IMG/VR virus record: IMGVR_UViG_3300037247_002096
Span: 1-62,005 of that record
Direction: 5' to 3' (one strand)
Source of the DNA: a virus
Length of the DNA: 62,005 bases
Part shown: piece by piece, positions 17,316 through 27,234 of the stretch
Layout: every line of letters starts with the position of its first letter
Position numbering within the stretch: the stretch's first letter is position 1
The notes under the pieces: model-generated
What the model saw: only the letters and a program-made list of their open reading frames with translations
Database searches by the model: none
Told to the model about the DNA's origin: nothing
Made by a program: the position numbers and the translations under genes

Positions 17316-19154
17316 ATGGCTGAAATCCCATTTCCTGATGGACTGCAAGGCGTAAACGCTTTGCCAAAAACCAAAAGGGTTCTCACAAATTGTTATAGGA
17401 ATAGAAAAGGGGAGCTTTTGGGTCGCCGTGGAATCGATCAACTGAATACCACTGGAAAAGTTGCCAGAGGGCAATTTGAATGGGATGAAAATCTTTATCA
17501 GGTGGTTTCGTCAAGCCTTATCAAAATAACCGATTTGACAACCGGTGCTTTTGTAACCATCGGCACAATTGCAGGATCCGCAACTATTCAAACAGCTATC
17601 GGATTCAATGATGCAGTCATTATCGTTAAGAACGGTGCCCTTTATACTCTAGGGAAAGAAACCGACACAACTGCCATTTCAAGCGTTGGAAGTGCATTCG
17701 GTGGCGTTGCCAGATTCAATCATGGCGGTTCTGCAGTGGGTGGGATTTCGACAGTCACCATAATAAATTTTGCAGCAAATCCTTTATACAATGTGGAAAA
17801 CACGAGCGTTTCATCTGTGGAACCTGAAATTTTTTCCACTGGTATTTCGAGTGTCACAGACAATGGAGGTATTGCTGTATTCAATCATTCCGGAACCTCA
17901 CCCCAATTAGGCCAGGAAGTCACAATTTCTGGTTACATAACCAACACCGCCTACAACACAACAGGCACGGTCACTGCCAGAACAGCATCCAACTTTGAAA
18001 TCTCAGCAATTGCTTTTGGCACCGACGAAGCTGTTGGAAGTTATGTTGGGCAAGCCTCATTTACCATCTCTTCAATAACGTTTGGAACTTCTGAAACGGT
18101 TGGTTTTTTTGCATCAATTTTGACCAATATTCTTGGCAATGCGAATTTTCGTACTTGTGTCAGCGTTACTCACAAAGACAATCGATTTATTTATTGTCCT
18201 GCAGACGGCTCCCCAGTTTTCTTTTCTGATGTGGGTGACGCTGGGAGTGTGCAGGTAGCCAGTTTTTTTGATGCAGAACAATTACCGGATGAAAATAATC
18301 AAGTATGGACATTAAAAAATATTCTCTTTATTACCGGAACGGATTCAATAGAACAATTCCAAAACAGAGGAACCACACCGGTTCCATTCGTCAGAAGTGA
18401 TGCCGGTGCAATTGATGCCGGTTTTATCGGCGGGGCGTTGGAATATAGAAACACCTTTTTATTTGTGGGCAGAGACAAAAATCAAGATTTTGGCATATAC
18501 AGCATAGGCTCTGGCATCGCCCCAAAGATCTCTAACAAAGCAATAGATACAATTCTTGGCACCTACACCATCAATGAATTATCCGAAGCGGTTGCAAGCC
18601 GAGTGAAATGGGAGGGTGATGACATCGCTACCTTTACGTTCAGGCGAGATTCCTTCGGTTTCTTTAATGGCGAGTGGTTTAGATTGGACACATTAATAAA
18701 CGGAACTTCTCGACCTTGGAGAGCCGGTTTTATAACTGAATTTGCAGGCGATTATTACACAGCGTTTGAAAACAAAATTGGCATATTTCAAGATTTAAAT
18801 ACCGACTATGGCGAAAGAACCATCCGTGTTATTCAATTCGGCATAAAACAACCAAATGATGATTGGTTCAGAGTGCAAAGCGTGACCCTTGGCATTAGCC
18901 AAGGCTTTAACGATATCGACACTTCTTCAGGTGTGGCAATTCAAATCAGCTTAGATAACCGCCTATTTTCTGAACCGTTTTTTCGCAACCTAAGTGCCAT
19001 TGGGAATTATGCCAGCAAATTAGTGTGGAATTATCCTGGAGGCATTGGGAATTTTGAAGGGTTTATGGCTATAAGAATTTCCACTGCAGAAGATGTGAAA
19101 TTCTCATCCGATCATTTAATCGTTGATGCAAAAGGGGCACTTGAACTGGCATGA
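17316..19154 (+). CDS. DNA stabilization / tail protein, P22 gp10-like
   Basis: A 612-residue protein in the gp10 position. The N-terminus (PFPDGLQGVNALPKTKRVLTN with NCYRN, RRGID) and the later FSDVGDAGS, NILFITGTDSIEQF and FVRSDAGAIDAGFIGG segments fit the P22 gp10 family of beta-propeller tail hub proteins (P22: 472). The extra ~140 residues (about 115-260) are inserted beta modules; one (LGQEVTISGYITNTAYNTTG) also occurs in the giant tail fibre. It closes the tail below gp4 and binds the fibres or needle. Confidence 0.85.
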   Translation: MAEIPFPDGLQGVNALPKTKRVLTNCYRNRKGELLGRRGIDQLNTTGKVARGQFEWDENLYQVVSSSLIKITDLTTGAFVTIGTIAGSATIQTAIGFNDAVIIVKNGALYTLGKETDTTAISSVGSAFGGVARFNHGGSAVGGISTVTIINFAANPLYNVENTSVSSVEPEIFSTGISSVTDNGGIAVFNHSGTSPQLGQEVTISGYITNTAYNTTGTVTARTASNFEISAIAFGTDEAVGSYVGQASFTISSITFGTSETVGFFASILTNILGNANFRTCVSVTHKDNRFIYCPADGSPVFFSDVGDAGSVQVASFFDAEQLPDENNQVWTLKNILFITGTDSIEQFQNRGTTPVPFVRSDAGAIDAGFIGGALEYRNTFLFVGRDKNQDFGIYSIGSGIAPKISNKAIDTILGTYTINELSEAVASRVKWEGDDIATFTFRRDSFGFFNGEWFRLDTLINGTSRPWRAGFITEFAGDYYTAFENKIGIFQDLNTDYGERTIRVIQFGIKQPNDDWFRVQSVTLGISQGFNDIDTSSGVAIQISLDNRLFSEPFFRNLSAIGNYASKLVWNYPGGIGNFEGFMAIRISTAEDVKFSSDHLIVDAKGALELA

Positions 19155-19450
19155 GTGAAAAAACATCTGGCAGACCGCATCATAGTATTCCATTTGGAAC
19201 AGCGGAAAATGGCGTCGTCACAATATCAGATGAATGGCAGGCGTATATCGATACGCTTGACTTTTCAATCAACCTATTTTTGGGCGACAGCTTAATTTTA
19301 GAAAAATACACCGTAGCAACTGTTCCACCAGCTGAAGACAACGCCCTCGGTATCATCGGGATCACCGACGAAGTCGGCGGCCAAACCCCAGCATGGTCAA
19401 ACGGAACCGATTGGTTAAGATTTAGCGATGGAGCGGTTATAACAACATGA
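19151..19450 (+). CDS. Small tail protein
   Basis: A 99-residue protein, ATGA overlap with gp10. The C-terminal half, DNALGIIGITDEVGGQTPAW then GTDWLRFSDGAVI, is a pattern seen near the ends of phage tail proteins. It occupies the place of the P22 needle gene (gp26) but is far shorter than gp26 (233) and has no long coiled coil, so I do not call it a needle. Confidence 0.65.
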   Translation: MSEKTSGRPHHSIPFGTAENGVVTISDEWQAYIDTLDFSINLFLGDSLILEKYTVATVPPAEDNALGIIGITDEVGGQTPAWSNGTDWLRFSDGAVITT

Positions 19451-20064
19451 GCCATAGAAATTTGAATGAAAATGAAGTTCATTGGAAACTCACTACCGGT
19501 TGCACTGTAATTGGACCTGGGTGTGATAGCTGTCCTGCGATGGGCGGGGACTCTTCTCATAAAACAAAAATATTTCCTGAAAGATTGTCTATACCTGCAT
19601 CTATAAAAGAACCAAAAATATTTTATTTGTCGTTAGGATCGGATTTCTTTCAAGACAATGTTACCGAAGAATTTATATTGAATGCGTTTAGAATTATGAT
19701 TTTTAACCCAATGCACAAGTTCGTAATTTTAACAAAACGTGCGGACAGATTACGTCATTTAGCGCCTAAATTAAAATTGACGGACAATATGTATATCGGT
19801 GTGACCGTCGCCTCTAAATCTTGCAAACATCGAATGGAAGCTCTGAGAACGGTTAAAAGTAAAAACAGATTCATTTCAATGGCTCCCTTGCTTGAAGATT
19901 TGGGTGAATTGAATTTGGAGGGTATCAAATCAGTAGGTGTTGTTGAAGAGACTTGGGGGCCGAAAAGGAAAATTCAGCAAGCCTGGGTGGATAATATTGA
20001 AAAACAGTGTCAGGAGCAGGATGTGCTTTTTAATTTTGACGATGCAATTCTATGGAACAAATAA
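19447..20064 (+). CDS. DUF5131 (phage Gp37/Gp68) family protein
   Basis: A 205-residue protein with the family's opening pattern: TGCTVIGPGCDSCP (three Cys, residues 17-30), then SLGSDFFQD near 60, MHKFVILTKRADRL near 93-106 and NMYIGVTVAS near 117. The cysteine motif and LTKR resemble an iron-sulphur or radical-SAM-like layout, but activity is unproven. It overlaps its neighbours by 4 and 13 bp. Found in many phages as a non-virion accessory. Confidence 0.85.
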   Translation: MSHRNLNENEVHWKLTTGCTVIGPGCDSCPAMGGDSSHKTKIFPERLSIPASIKEPKIFYLSLGSDFFQDNVTEEFILNAFRIMIFNPMHKFVILTKRADRLRHLAPKLKLTDNMYIGVTVASKSCKHRMEALRTVKSKNRFISMAPLLEDLGELNLEGIKSVGVVEETWGPKRKIQQAWVDNIEKQCQEQDVLFNFDDAILWNK

Positions 20065-20438
20065 TTGAACGCACTTTCGATTATAGATTAGTAAATAAAA
20101 TTGCAGGGAAAGTTCCTGTAATTTCCAGCAAAATGATTTATCTGGTTTATGAAAAAGAAATGGTTTGGGCATTTGAAGAATATTTGGATGGGTTAATGAT
20201 TCATGTTTCTGTATTGAAATCGGCTCGTGGGAAAAAAGCCGTTGAAGTTTCAAAAATGGCTTTTAAATGGTTGCATGATAACGGATTTAAAAATGTTTAT
20301 GCTTGTATATCACAAAACTTGAAAGACGTTTGTCATTTTGCTATCGCCATTGGAATGAAATTTACTCATAAGGAATCAAGAGAAATGGGAAATATTGAGC
20401 ATAAATTTCGTTGTTATAAAATAATTTTAGGAGCTTAA
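20052..20438 (+). CDS. GNAT-like phage protein (DUF2824 type)
   Basis: A 128-residue protein. Central strands and helix (MIHVSVLKSARGKKAVEVSK then AFKWLHDNGFKNVYACI) resemble a GNAT acetyltransferase fold, with the SARGKKA loop in place of the acetyl-CoA pyrophosphate loop. Proteins of this type lie between gp10 and the ejection genes of P22-like phages. Activity is uncertain. Confidence 0.65.
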   Translation: MEQIIERTFDYRLVNKIAGKVPVISSKMIYLVYEKEMVWAFEEYLDGLMIHVSVLKSARGKKAVEVSKMAFKWLHDNGFKNVYACISQNLKDVCHFAIAIGMKFTHKESREMGNIEHKFRCYKIILGA

Positions 20439-20441
20439 ATC

Positions 20442-21320
20442 ATGGGTGCTTTTGCGGGGGCTGCAATATCTATCGGGGGATCATTGCTGGCAAGTTCTTT
20501 AGCCGGTGATGGCGATGGTGGCGGTGATGAAGGCGCAGGAATAAGCCAAGCTGCCATTGAGGAATTGAAAAGACAATTTGGACTTGTAGAGGAAAACGTT
20601 CAGCCTTTTATTGATGTTGGTGCACGGCAAATACCGGGTGTGGAACGTGCTGCCACAGTAGGAGGGCTTGACGAAATTCTTGGCGAAATATTCGGTACTG
20701 AAACTTTTAGAAATCTTGTTGGTGAAAGAACACGGGGAGTTCAGGGTGCCTTGTCTGCTGGTGGATTGACAAGATCAGGAACGGCAGTACAAGAACTCTC
20801 TGCAGTTCCACAAGATATTGGATTGGCTATTGAGCAATTAATTTCAGGAAGGCAAACAGATTTATTCAAAACTGGACTTGGAGCTACCTTAGATTTAGGT
20901 GGTTTAGGTATTCAAGGCGCATCCGCACAAGCTGGTGTCGGATCTGCCCAAGCTCAAAGAAGTTTTCAAGCCGGACAGGGTGCAAGTAGCAGACGTTCAG
21001 ATTTGATTGGAGGGCTTATTGGTGGTGGTGGTTCAATTATTGGTGGATTGGCACAAAGTGGATTTTTTAATTCCGATCCGTGGTTGAAAGAAAATGTAGA
21101 AATAATTGGGAAAATTGGTTCACTGAATCTATATCAGTGGGATTGGAGACCTGAAGTTGCTGATACATTTATCGGGAAATTCCCCACCATTGGTTTCATG
21201 GCAGACGAAGTGAAAAAACTTTACCCGCAATTTGTTAAGCCTTTATTCGGATTTGATGCTGTTCATTATTCAAACCTGTTAGACAAAATCGAGAGCGAAA
21301 ACGTTCTCGCTGCCGCATAA
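20442..21320 (+). CDS. Ejection protein, P22 gp7-like, with S74-type chaperone end
   Basis: A 292-residue Gly/Ala-rich protein with a hydrophobic N-terminus (AGAAISIGGSLLASSLA), in gp7 position. The segment VGERTRGVQGALSAGGLTRSG is common in DNA-transfer proteins. From residue ~210 the sequence SDPWLKENVEIIGKIGSLNLY fits the start of an S74-type intramolecular chaperone/autoprotease domain, usually seen at the ends of fibres. It is delivered into the cell with the DNA in P22-like phages. Confidence 0.8.
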   Translation: MGAFAGAAISIGGSLLASSLAGDGDGGGDEGAGISQAAIEELKRQFGLVEENVQPFIDVGARQIPGVERAATVGGLDEILGEIFGTETFRNLVGERTRGVQGALSAGGLTRSGTAVQELSAVPQDIGLAIEQLISGRQTDLFKTGLGATLDLGGLGIQGASAQAGVGSAQAQRSFQAGQGASSRRSDLIGGLIGGGGSIIGGLAQSGFFNSDPWLKENVEIIGKIGSLNLYQWDWRPEVADTFIGKFPTIGFMADEVKKLYPQFVKPLFGFDAVHYSNLLDKIESENVLAAA

Positions 21321-21332
21321 GAGGAAAATAAC

Positions 21333-23045
21333 ATGGCAACAATCGGACAAGGTCTTTTACAAGCTGGTCAAAGTATCGGTACTGGATTTGCGCGGGCAGG
21401 TGAAGACCGTAGGTTGCGGGAAAGAGAAGACACTCGCAGGCAATCTGTGATTGATGCCGCTGCCCTACAGCGTACTCAAAAGCTCGAAGACCAAAACCGT
21501 TTGGCTGGAAATGTTGAGCAGATCATCCGACAAAAACTTGGATTGCCTTCAACTCAAATTCAAGAGCCTATTTCTCCAGTAACCCCGGATGTGACCGATG
21601 ACGCTACAAAAGTATCTCAAGTCAGCCAAAGCGGAACCCCACAAGTAATCGCCGGTGTCGGGTTTACCCCTGCTATGGCAAAACCATTTGCTAAAATTTT
21701 GGCCCAAAACCCGCAAGCTTTTACAACCCTGATTGGTTTTCTTAAAACGGCTGACAATCAAAAGTTGGCGGTGGCGGCAAAGACCACTGAACAAAATTTA
21801 CAATTGTCAACTCTGTTGTCAAGAGCAAAGACCAATGGGCAAATGGATTTCATGATTAAAAATATCATAGAAACCAAACCAAACTTGTCTCAACAACAAA
21901 GAGAACAATTATTGCGATTGCAAAATGACCCGGATTTTGACAATAGAAAATTGAGGTTGAACCGTTTCACCGATGAAAACCGATCAACAAAGGATTTATT
22001 GATTGAACACAATAAAGTAAGAGCCGAAACACGGGCTTTGGAAACTTCAGAAATCGGGCGTGGCAGAGATGCCGTACTCGGTGTTTTGTCTACTGTTCAA
22101 AACCAGACAGACCCAAATGTCCAAGTACAGATGCTGGAACAAGGGGTGGCAGATTTAAAAGCCCAAGGTTTGGATGCCCGTCCACTCGAACGAATTGTGG
22201 CTCATCCGCAAAGAAATTTGCGATTGCCAAATTTGATCGCAGGAACCATCGGAGCATTTACACCTGGAGCGGTCACCACGGCCCAGCTTGGTAGGGTCAA
22301 AACACCTGCTGAAATTGTTCAACAAGCTCCTGCAACTGCTGTTGGCAAGGCAAGGGACGATTTTAATAGAGGAAAGATTACCAAAAAAGATTTAAATATT
22401 ATTACCAATGCTCCGCCACAGTTCCAAACAAATCTTGGAAAATCGCTTGGTGACAAGCAGGCGGCAATAAATCTTTTTGGTGCTGATAGTGAACAAGCTA
22501 AAATTTTCGATGAAGTCATAGCATCAGATGCAAAGGGGGAGCCTGCAAAATTAACTGATATAGCTGGCTTGCGAAAGGAATATACCGGTCTTTCAGGCGA
22601 TTTTATTAAATTACGAGATGCTATCGGAAAAGTAGATGAGAATTTCAATTTTCCTTCTGCGGCTGGTGATTTGTCTATGATTTTTAATTTTATGAAGATA
22701 TTAGACCCTGGCTCCGTAGTAAGAGAGAGCGAGTTTGCTACAGCACAGAATGCGGCTGGCGTACCAGAGAGAATCAGGGCGCAATGGAATAGAGCCCTTA
22801 GAGGCGAAAGATTGTCGCCCGTCACAAGGAAAGACTTCTTTGATACAGCAAATAGATTATTCAAGTCTCAGGAAGATAAGCAAATCCAATTGGAGGCAAG
22901 TTTTACCAGACTTGCAAACGAACTAAATATTGATCCTAAGAAGGTGATTATAAATTTCAGGACCGCCAAAAAAGGTAATGGACAAATAACTCCGACACAG
23001 CAAACCAGGTTGAATGAACTGCGTCAAAAACAAAGGGTTCAATAA
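21333..23045 (+). CDS. Ejection protein, P22 gp20-like
   Basis: A 570-residue, Gln/Arg-rich, mostly helical protein in gp20 position (P22 gp20: 471). The N-terminus MATIGQGLLQAGQSIGTGF followed by RRLREREDTRR is a common opening of podovirus internal proteins. No enzyme motif. It overlaps the next start by TAATG. Likely part of the transenvelope DNA channel. Confidence 0.78.
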   Translation: MATIGQGLLQAGQSIGTGFARAGEDRRLREREDTRRQSVIDAAALQRTQKLEDQNRLAGNVEQIIRQKLGLPSTQIQEPISPVTPDVTDDATKVSQVSQSGTPQVIAGVGFTPAMAKPFAKILAQNPQAFTTLIGFLKTADNQKLAVAAKTTEQNLQLSTLLSRAKTNGQMDFMIKNIIETKPNLSQQQREQLLRLQNDPDFDNRKLRLNRFTDENRSTKDLLIEHNKVRAETRALETSEIGRGRDAVLGVLSTVQNQTDPNVQVQMLEQGVADLKAQGLDARPLERIVAHPQRNLRLPNLIAGTIGAFTPGAVTTAQLGRVKTPAEIVQQAPATAVGKARDDFNRGKITKKDLNIITNAPPQFQTNLGKSLGDKQAAINLFGADSEQAKIFDEVIASDAKGEPAKLTDIAGLRKEYTGLSGDFIKLRDAIGKVDENFNFPSAAGDLSMIFNFMKILDPGSVVRESEFATAQNAAGVPERIRAQWNRALRGERLSPVTRKDFFDTANRLFKSQEDKQIQLEASFTRLANELNIDPKKVIINFRTAKKGNGQITPTQQTRLNELRQKQRVQ

Positions 23046-25318
23046 TGGCTTTATCGGAATTAGAAGAATTGGATTTTCGTGAACGACTGGATGCTGGCAC
23101 TTTAACCGAATTGGAAGAATTGGATTTTCGTGAACGATTGGAAACTGTCCCTGCAGGTGTGGGAGCCAAACCATCCCCGGTTGATCTGTCTCAACAGACG
23201 ACGGCTCCCGCGCCTGCAACTACTGACCCTAACATTCAAGGACAACCGACCCAACAAACTCCAGAGGGTTTTTTTGAGGGCTTGAAGGACAACCCCATCG
23301 CCCAAAATATTATAGGCAATCTTGATTTGGCTAAAAATATTATTGCACAAACAGCGTTGTTACCTGTTGCTGGTATGGCAGGCATCGTACAAGGGTTAAA
23401 CCCCTTTGCAGAAGAACGTGCGAGTCTCAGGGCTATTGAGGATGTTCAAGCTTTAGCCCCTGAATTAAGCCCGCAGGGAGCGCAAGCGGCTCAAACAATT
23501 GGTGGAATAGTTCAAGATGTTGTGGGGGCTGTGCCTAAACCCGTTCGGGAAGCTGTTTCGGCCACAACTGGATTTATAGGGGAAAAATTTCGTGCACTGG
23601 AAGAAGCAGCTTTTCAGAAATTTGGCCCAATAGGAGGGACAATAGTCGGGGTTGCACCCGAAGCCGCATTAGAAATCATCCCTGGTTTTTCTATTATCAA
23701 AAAAGCCCGTAATGTTCGCACAACAGCGGCGGACGATATCATCCAAAGCACAAACGATAATTTAAGACAACAGAATGTGCAGGCTTTGAAAGCCGATATC
23801 CCCGCCGAAGCAAAAGATTATGGCAACTTGGTTGAGGATATTCGTAAAGAAAAGGTGCAAAATGTCGCCCGACAAGTCCTGCCCGATCAAGAAATTCTAA
23901 AATCTGCTGAAAATCTCAATGTTGATTTAAATCCTTCTCATTACTCCACAAACCGCAAGTTTATTGAGGTCGAGCAATCTCTAAAATCCGTTGCGCCTGG
24001 TTCCAGGCTCGGTCAGGTAGAAACCGCAGCGATTGTCAAAACCGGCGAGGGGGCTGACAATTTAATACGCGATTTAAGTGGAGAAATCGATAAGAGCTTG
24101 GTTGATATCAGGGTAAAAAACGAAGTTCAAAAGAATATTGCCAACCTAAATAAAAAATCTGATATTGCTTATGCAACTGTCAACAAGGCCATTCCCGCAC
24201 CCACCAAAGTTGTGCCCACAGATTCCAAAGCATATATCAAACAAAGACTGGACGATTTGGGCCAGGACGTGTCTCTCCTAACAACAGCAGAGAAACAGTT
24301 GAAAAGGTTGACTGACACGGGAGCGAACCCCACCTATGGGGCCTTGGACCAAGTGCGAAGAAACGTAGGCGATGCTCTGGGTAAAAACCGTGGCCCTTTT
24401 AAGGACGATGAAAGAGGCGTTCTTGAGCAAACCTATAAAGTTTTGAGCAATGATCAACAAGGCGTGGCCGATGCTTTTGGCGTTGGGGGTGAATATGCGT
24501 TGGGCCGTAAATTGGTTTTTGGCCGCAAAAACTTGGAAAAAAAAGCGGTTGATATCTTCGGGAAAGATGTTGAACGCGGTACGTTTTTACCAAAATTGCG
24601 GTCTGCAGCAGTGGCACTCACCAAAGGAGACGTTTCGCGTTTCAATAAATTGTTGAATGCCCTGCCCCCAAACCGGAGAAGAGAAGTTGCGGCGACAATG
24701 CTCAATGAAATATTTACCCAAGGTTCCCGGACCGGGCGGGATCTGGGACAAGGTTTTGTGAACGCTTTCGCCTCTTTGAATCGTAATAAAGGCGCAAAGG
24801 ATGCCCTTTTTGGTCCATTACCTACAGGGGCCCGTGCAAGATTTGACGATATTGGTCGTGTTGCCACCGGCATATTCAAATCCAAAGCGTTTCAAAATAA
24901 TTCCCGAACAGCTATTGCCACTTCTCTTGTTCGCTCTATGGATGATGGCACTTTTTTCGGCAAAATTCTTAGCAGTGGTCAAGATGTGCTTGTTGGAGGT
25001 GCAATAGGTTCGGCTTTTGGTGGCCCAGTCGCTGGTGCGGCTTCGGGTTTGTTTAAGGGCCTTTTAACACCGAAGGGAAAGTCCTCAATACAGGCGGCAG
25101 ATGCGTTTTTAACTTCACCTAAATTCAAACGGGCAATAGAGGATGCCTTGACTGGTGATGTCGAAAAATCCAATGTAATTATGAAATCTCAGGTTTTTAA
25201 AAATTGGGTGAAACAACAGCCTCCGGATATCAAAAAAGAGATTGCTGCGATTGGGTTGGTGCCTTGGTTGGTGGGGGGCGATACCGGGCTTACTTTGTCT
25301 TTACAAGAGGAACAATAG
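23045..25318 (+). CDS. Ejection protein, P22 gp16-like
   Basis: A 757-residue protein in gp16 position (P22 gp16: 609). It opens with a tandem repeat of the peptide ELEELDFRERL (residues 4-34), a sequence often found at the start of such proteins. The rest is helical with Gly/Ala-rich amphipathic stretches near 90-125 and 650-690 that could insert in membrane. No transglycosylase motif seen. It ends with TAG. Confidence 0.78.
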   Translation: MALSELEELDFRERLDAGTLTELEELDFRERLETVPAGVGAKPSPVDLSQQTTAPAPATTDPNIQGQPTQQTPEGFFEGLKDNPIAQNIIGNLDLAKNIIAQTALLPVAGMAGIVQGLNPFAEERASLRAIEDVQALAPELSPQGAQAAQTIGGIVQDVVGAVPKPVREAVSATTGFIGEKFRALEEAAFQKFGPIGGTIVGVAPEAALEIIPGFSIIKKARNVRTTAADDIIQSTNDNLRQQNVQALKADIPAEAKDYGNLVEDIRKEKVQNVARQVLPDQEILKSAENLNVDLNPSHYSTNRKFIEVEQSLKSVAPGSRLGQVETAAIVKTGEGADNLIRDLSGEIDKSLVDIRVKNEVQKNIANLNKKSDIAYATVNKAIPAPTKVVPTDSKAYIKQRLDDLGQDVSLLTTAEKQLKRLTDTGANPTYGALDQVRRNVGDALGKNRGPFKDDERGVLEQTYKVLSNDQQGVADAFGVGGEYALGRKLVFGRKNLEKKAVDIFGKDVERGTFLPKLRSAAVALTKGDVSRFNKLLNALPPNRRREVAATMLNEIFTQGSRTGRDLGQGFVNAFASLNRNKGAKDALFGPLPTGARARFDDIGRVATGIFKSKAFQNNSRTAIATSLVRSMDDGTFFGKILSSGQDVLVGGAIGSAFGGPVAGAASGLFKGLLTPKGKSSIQAADAFLTSPKFKRAIEDALTGDVEKSNVIMKSQVFKNWVKQQPPDIKKEIAAIGLVPWLVGGDTGLTLSLQEEQ
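23053..23145 (+). repeat. Tandem repeat at start of gp16-like gene
   Basis: Two near-identical 54-bp-spaced segments encode L-ELEELDFRERL. The DNA copies differ at few positions, so the duplication is recent or kept by selection. Confidence 0.8.
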
Positions 25319-25510
25319 TTATTTTGTTTTTAGCCAATTGGTGCCAAATTTTAACAACAAGAATAACAACAAAATGTAACCGCCTTGTTGAAATGTAAGG
25401 GGTTGAATATTCAAGGCTGTCATAATTTCAGGGAAAATATATCCCATTAAATAAACAAGGGGCAACAGTATTAATCCGATTAAAATTTTTTCAAAAATAG
25501 TGTTTTTCAT
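25319..25510 (-). CDS. Small membrane protein, two helices
   Basis: A 63-residue protein on the opposite strand to the virion genes, with hydrophobic segments near residues 8-32 and 42-57 and a Lys-rich end. Size and topology would suit a holin or a superinfection-exclusion peptide, but there is no family match and no strong ribosome site. Confidence 0.5.
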   Translation of the reverse strand: MKNTIFEKILIGLILLPLVYLMGYIFPEIMTALNIQPLTFQQGGYILLLFLLLKFGTNWLKTK

Positions 25511-25526
25511 AGGCTTAAAAACGGGA

Positions 25527-25781
25527 TTAACTCCGTAAATTTTTGGATGTGTCCCATCTTTTAATAATTGTATTTCGATGTTTCATTTCCTGTTCAACAT
25601 TCTGAAACATATCATCTAAAAGGCCAATAACCCATCCCAAAAGAAGAAATAGGACAAAAGCACCAAAAATACCAAAAAGGAAACCATTGAAAAAGAAATT
25701 TGCACCAACAGCACTTATGAAAATAACAAAAATGAAAACATTAAGAAGAGCGAAAACCGCAAAAGACAATTTCATAATCAT
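25527..25781 (-). CDS. Small membrane protein, two helices
   Basis: An 84-residue protein with two strongly hydrophobic segments (residues 4-27 and 30-54) separated by a tight Asn/Gly turn, then a charged cytoplasmic tail. It is transcribed with the 25319 gene, 16 bp apart. The pair lies between the ejection genes and the tailspike, pointing left; possible roles are holin/antiholin or lysogenic membrane proteins. Confidence 0.5.
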   Translation of the reverse strand: MIMKLSFAVFALLNVFIFVIFISAVGANFFFNGFLFGIFGAFVLFLLLGWVIGLLDDMFQNVEQEMKHRNTIIKRWDTSKNLRS

Positions 25782-25874
25782 TTCAAGTGATCCAAATTGA
25801 GATTATAGATTATTCAGGATGTTTCATAGCATTTCAAGTATACCATTTTTAAAAGGATTGTAAAGGATAAAACC

Positions 25875-27212
25875 ATGGCAGCGCAACTCGTTGAAAACAT
25901 ACAATATTTCGGTAGTGACGGCCTCCCCCTGGTGGGGGGGCTCATTTACATCGGAACAGTGGGGACAGAACCCATAGGAAACCTGATTTCTATTTTTGCC
26001 GACGAAGAACTCACTATCCCTATAGCCAACCCGCAAACAATTGGCATCGATGGCTTCTCGGCCAATAAAATCTTCATTCCTGAAAAATACAGTCTAAGGG
26101 TCAATACTGTTCTGGGAGCCCAATTTTTATTGGATCTGAACGTTGGTTCTGTTCCCGAAACAGGGATCACCGTTCTCAGTAACATTCAGGGAATAAATGT
26201 AATCAATGCTGACACATCCGCTGGCATAACCTCCTATAAAGACCAAGAAACTTTTGTGTTGACAGTGGTTGGGACCAATTCGGGCACCTCAGGTGTCACT
26301 CTAAGCATTGACAATCTGGATCCAAAACCAATCGTTAAGAATTTTGACCAAGCAATTGACCCCGGTGACTTTACCAGCACTCAGCCAATTATAGTCATTT
26401 ACAACTCAAGCAATGATAATTTTCATTGGACAAATGCCAGCGTTAAAACAAAACGTCAAACCAAAGGGAGTGATATTCCTTCCGCAATATCCATCACCGT
26501 TCCCGATAACGATGGCAATAGATTCGACATTACAGGCTCTGCAACCATTGCAACGATCAATGGTGTGCCTGGGACAGAATTTGAATTACAAACAGACAGT
26601 GCTCTCACTTTTACCAATTCCGCATCCCTTGCCATGATAACCAGCGCCGATATTTTAACGGAACCAGGCGATAGGTTGACATTTTTCCAGATAACTTCAA
26701 ATACTGCGGTCAATACAAATATTGCGAAGGCTGATGGCACGGCAGTTTTCTTAGCTGCAAATTCCGGTGTTAAACAGATTGTGACTGCCTCTACCGTGGT
26801 ATTTTCGACCAACGCAGTTACAACACCAGCGTTTGATGACACTATTCCACAAAATACAGAAGGTTTTGAGATTTTAACACTCTCAATAACGCCACAAAAA
26901 TCAACAAATAGACTTGTCTTTTTTTATAATGGGAGCCATACGAATTCAAGTAATGTTACAATTGTTGCCTCTATATTCCAAGATTCAACGGCAAACGCCT
27001 TAACTGCACAAGGTTTTTTACCTAATAGTCCTGGAATTGTTAACTCATTTCAACTTAATCATGAGATGCAAGCGGGGACAACTTCATTAACGACATTTAA
27101 TATACGCATTGGAGCCTCTGCAGGGACCATCGCAACCAACGGGACTACAAGTGCCCGTATTTATGGCGGAGTTTTAACAACAAGGCTGATAATTATGGAG
27201 TTCGAGCCATGA
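25875..27212 (+). CDS. Tailspike/fibre with P22-type head-binding domain
   Basis: A 445-residue protein with GGATTGTAAAGGATAAAACC before ATG. Residues 1-95 match the P22 tailspike head-binding domain plan: GLPLVGGLIYIGTVGTEP, IPIANPQTIGIDG and YSLRVNT. The middle is a beta-rich stalk, and the last ~115 residues are shared with the fibre at 6465. No parallel beta-helix depolymerase is evident and length is short for one (P22: 667). It probably attaches to the tail and binds receptor. Confidence 0.85.
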   Translation: MAAQLVENIQYFGSDGLPLVGGLIYIGTVGTEPIGNLISIFADEELTIPIANPQTIGIDGFSANKIFIPEKYSLRVNTVLGAQFLLDLNVGSVPETGITVLSNIQGINVINADTSAGITSYKDQETFVLTVVGTNSGTSGVTLSIDNLDPKPIVKNFDQAIDPGDFTSTQPIIVIYNSSNDNFHWTNASVKTKRQTKGSDIPSAISITVPDNDGNRFDITGSATIATINGVPGTEFELQTDSALTFTNSASLAMITSADILTEPGDRLTFFQITSNTAVNTNIAKADGTAVFLAANSGVKQIVTASTVVFSTNAVTTPAFDDTIPQNTEGFEILTLSITPQKSTNRLVFFYNGSHTNSSNVTIVASIFQDSTANALTAQGFLPNSPGIVNSFQLNHEMQAGTTSLTTFNIRIGASAGTIATNGTTSARIYGGVLTTRLIIMEFEP

Positions 27213-27234
27213 GATTAGATACTGGAATGATAAA

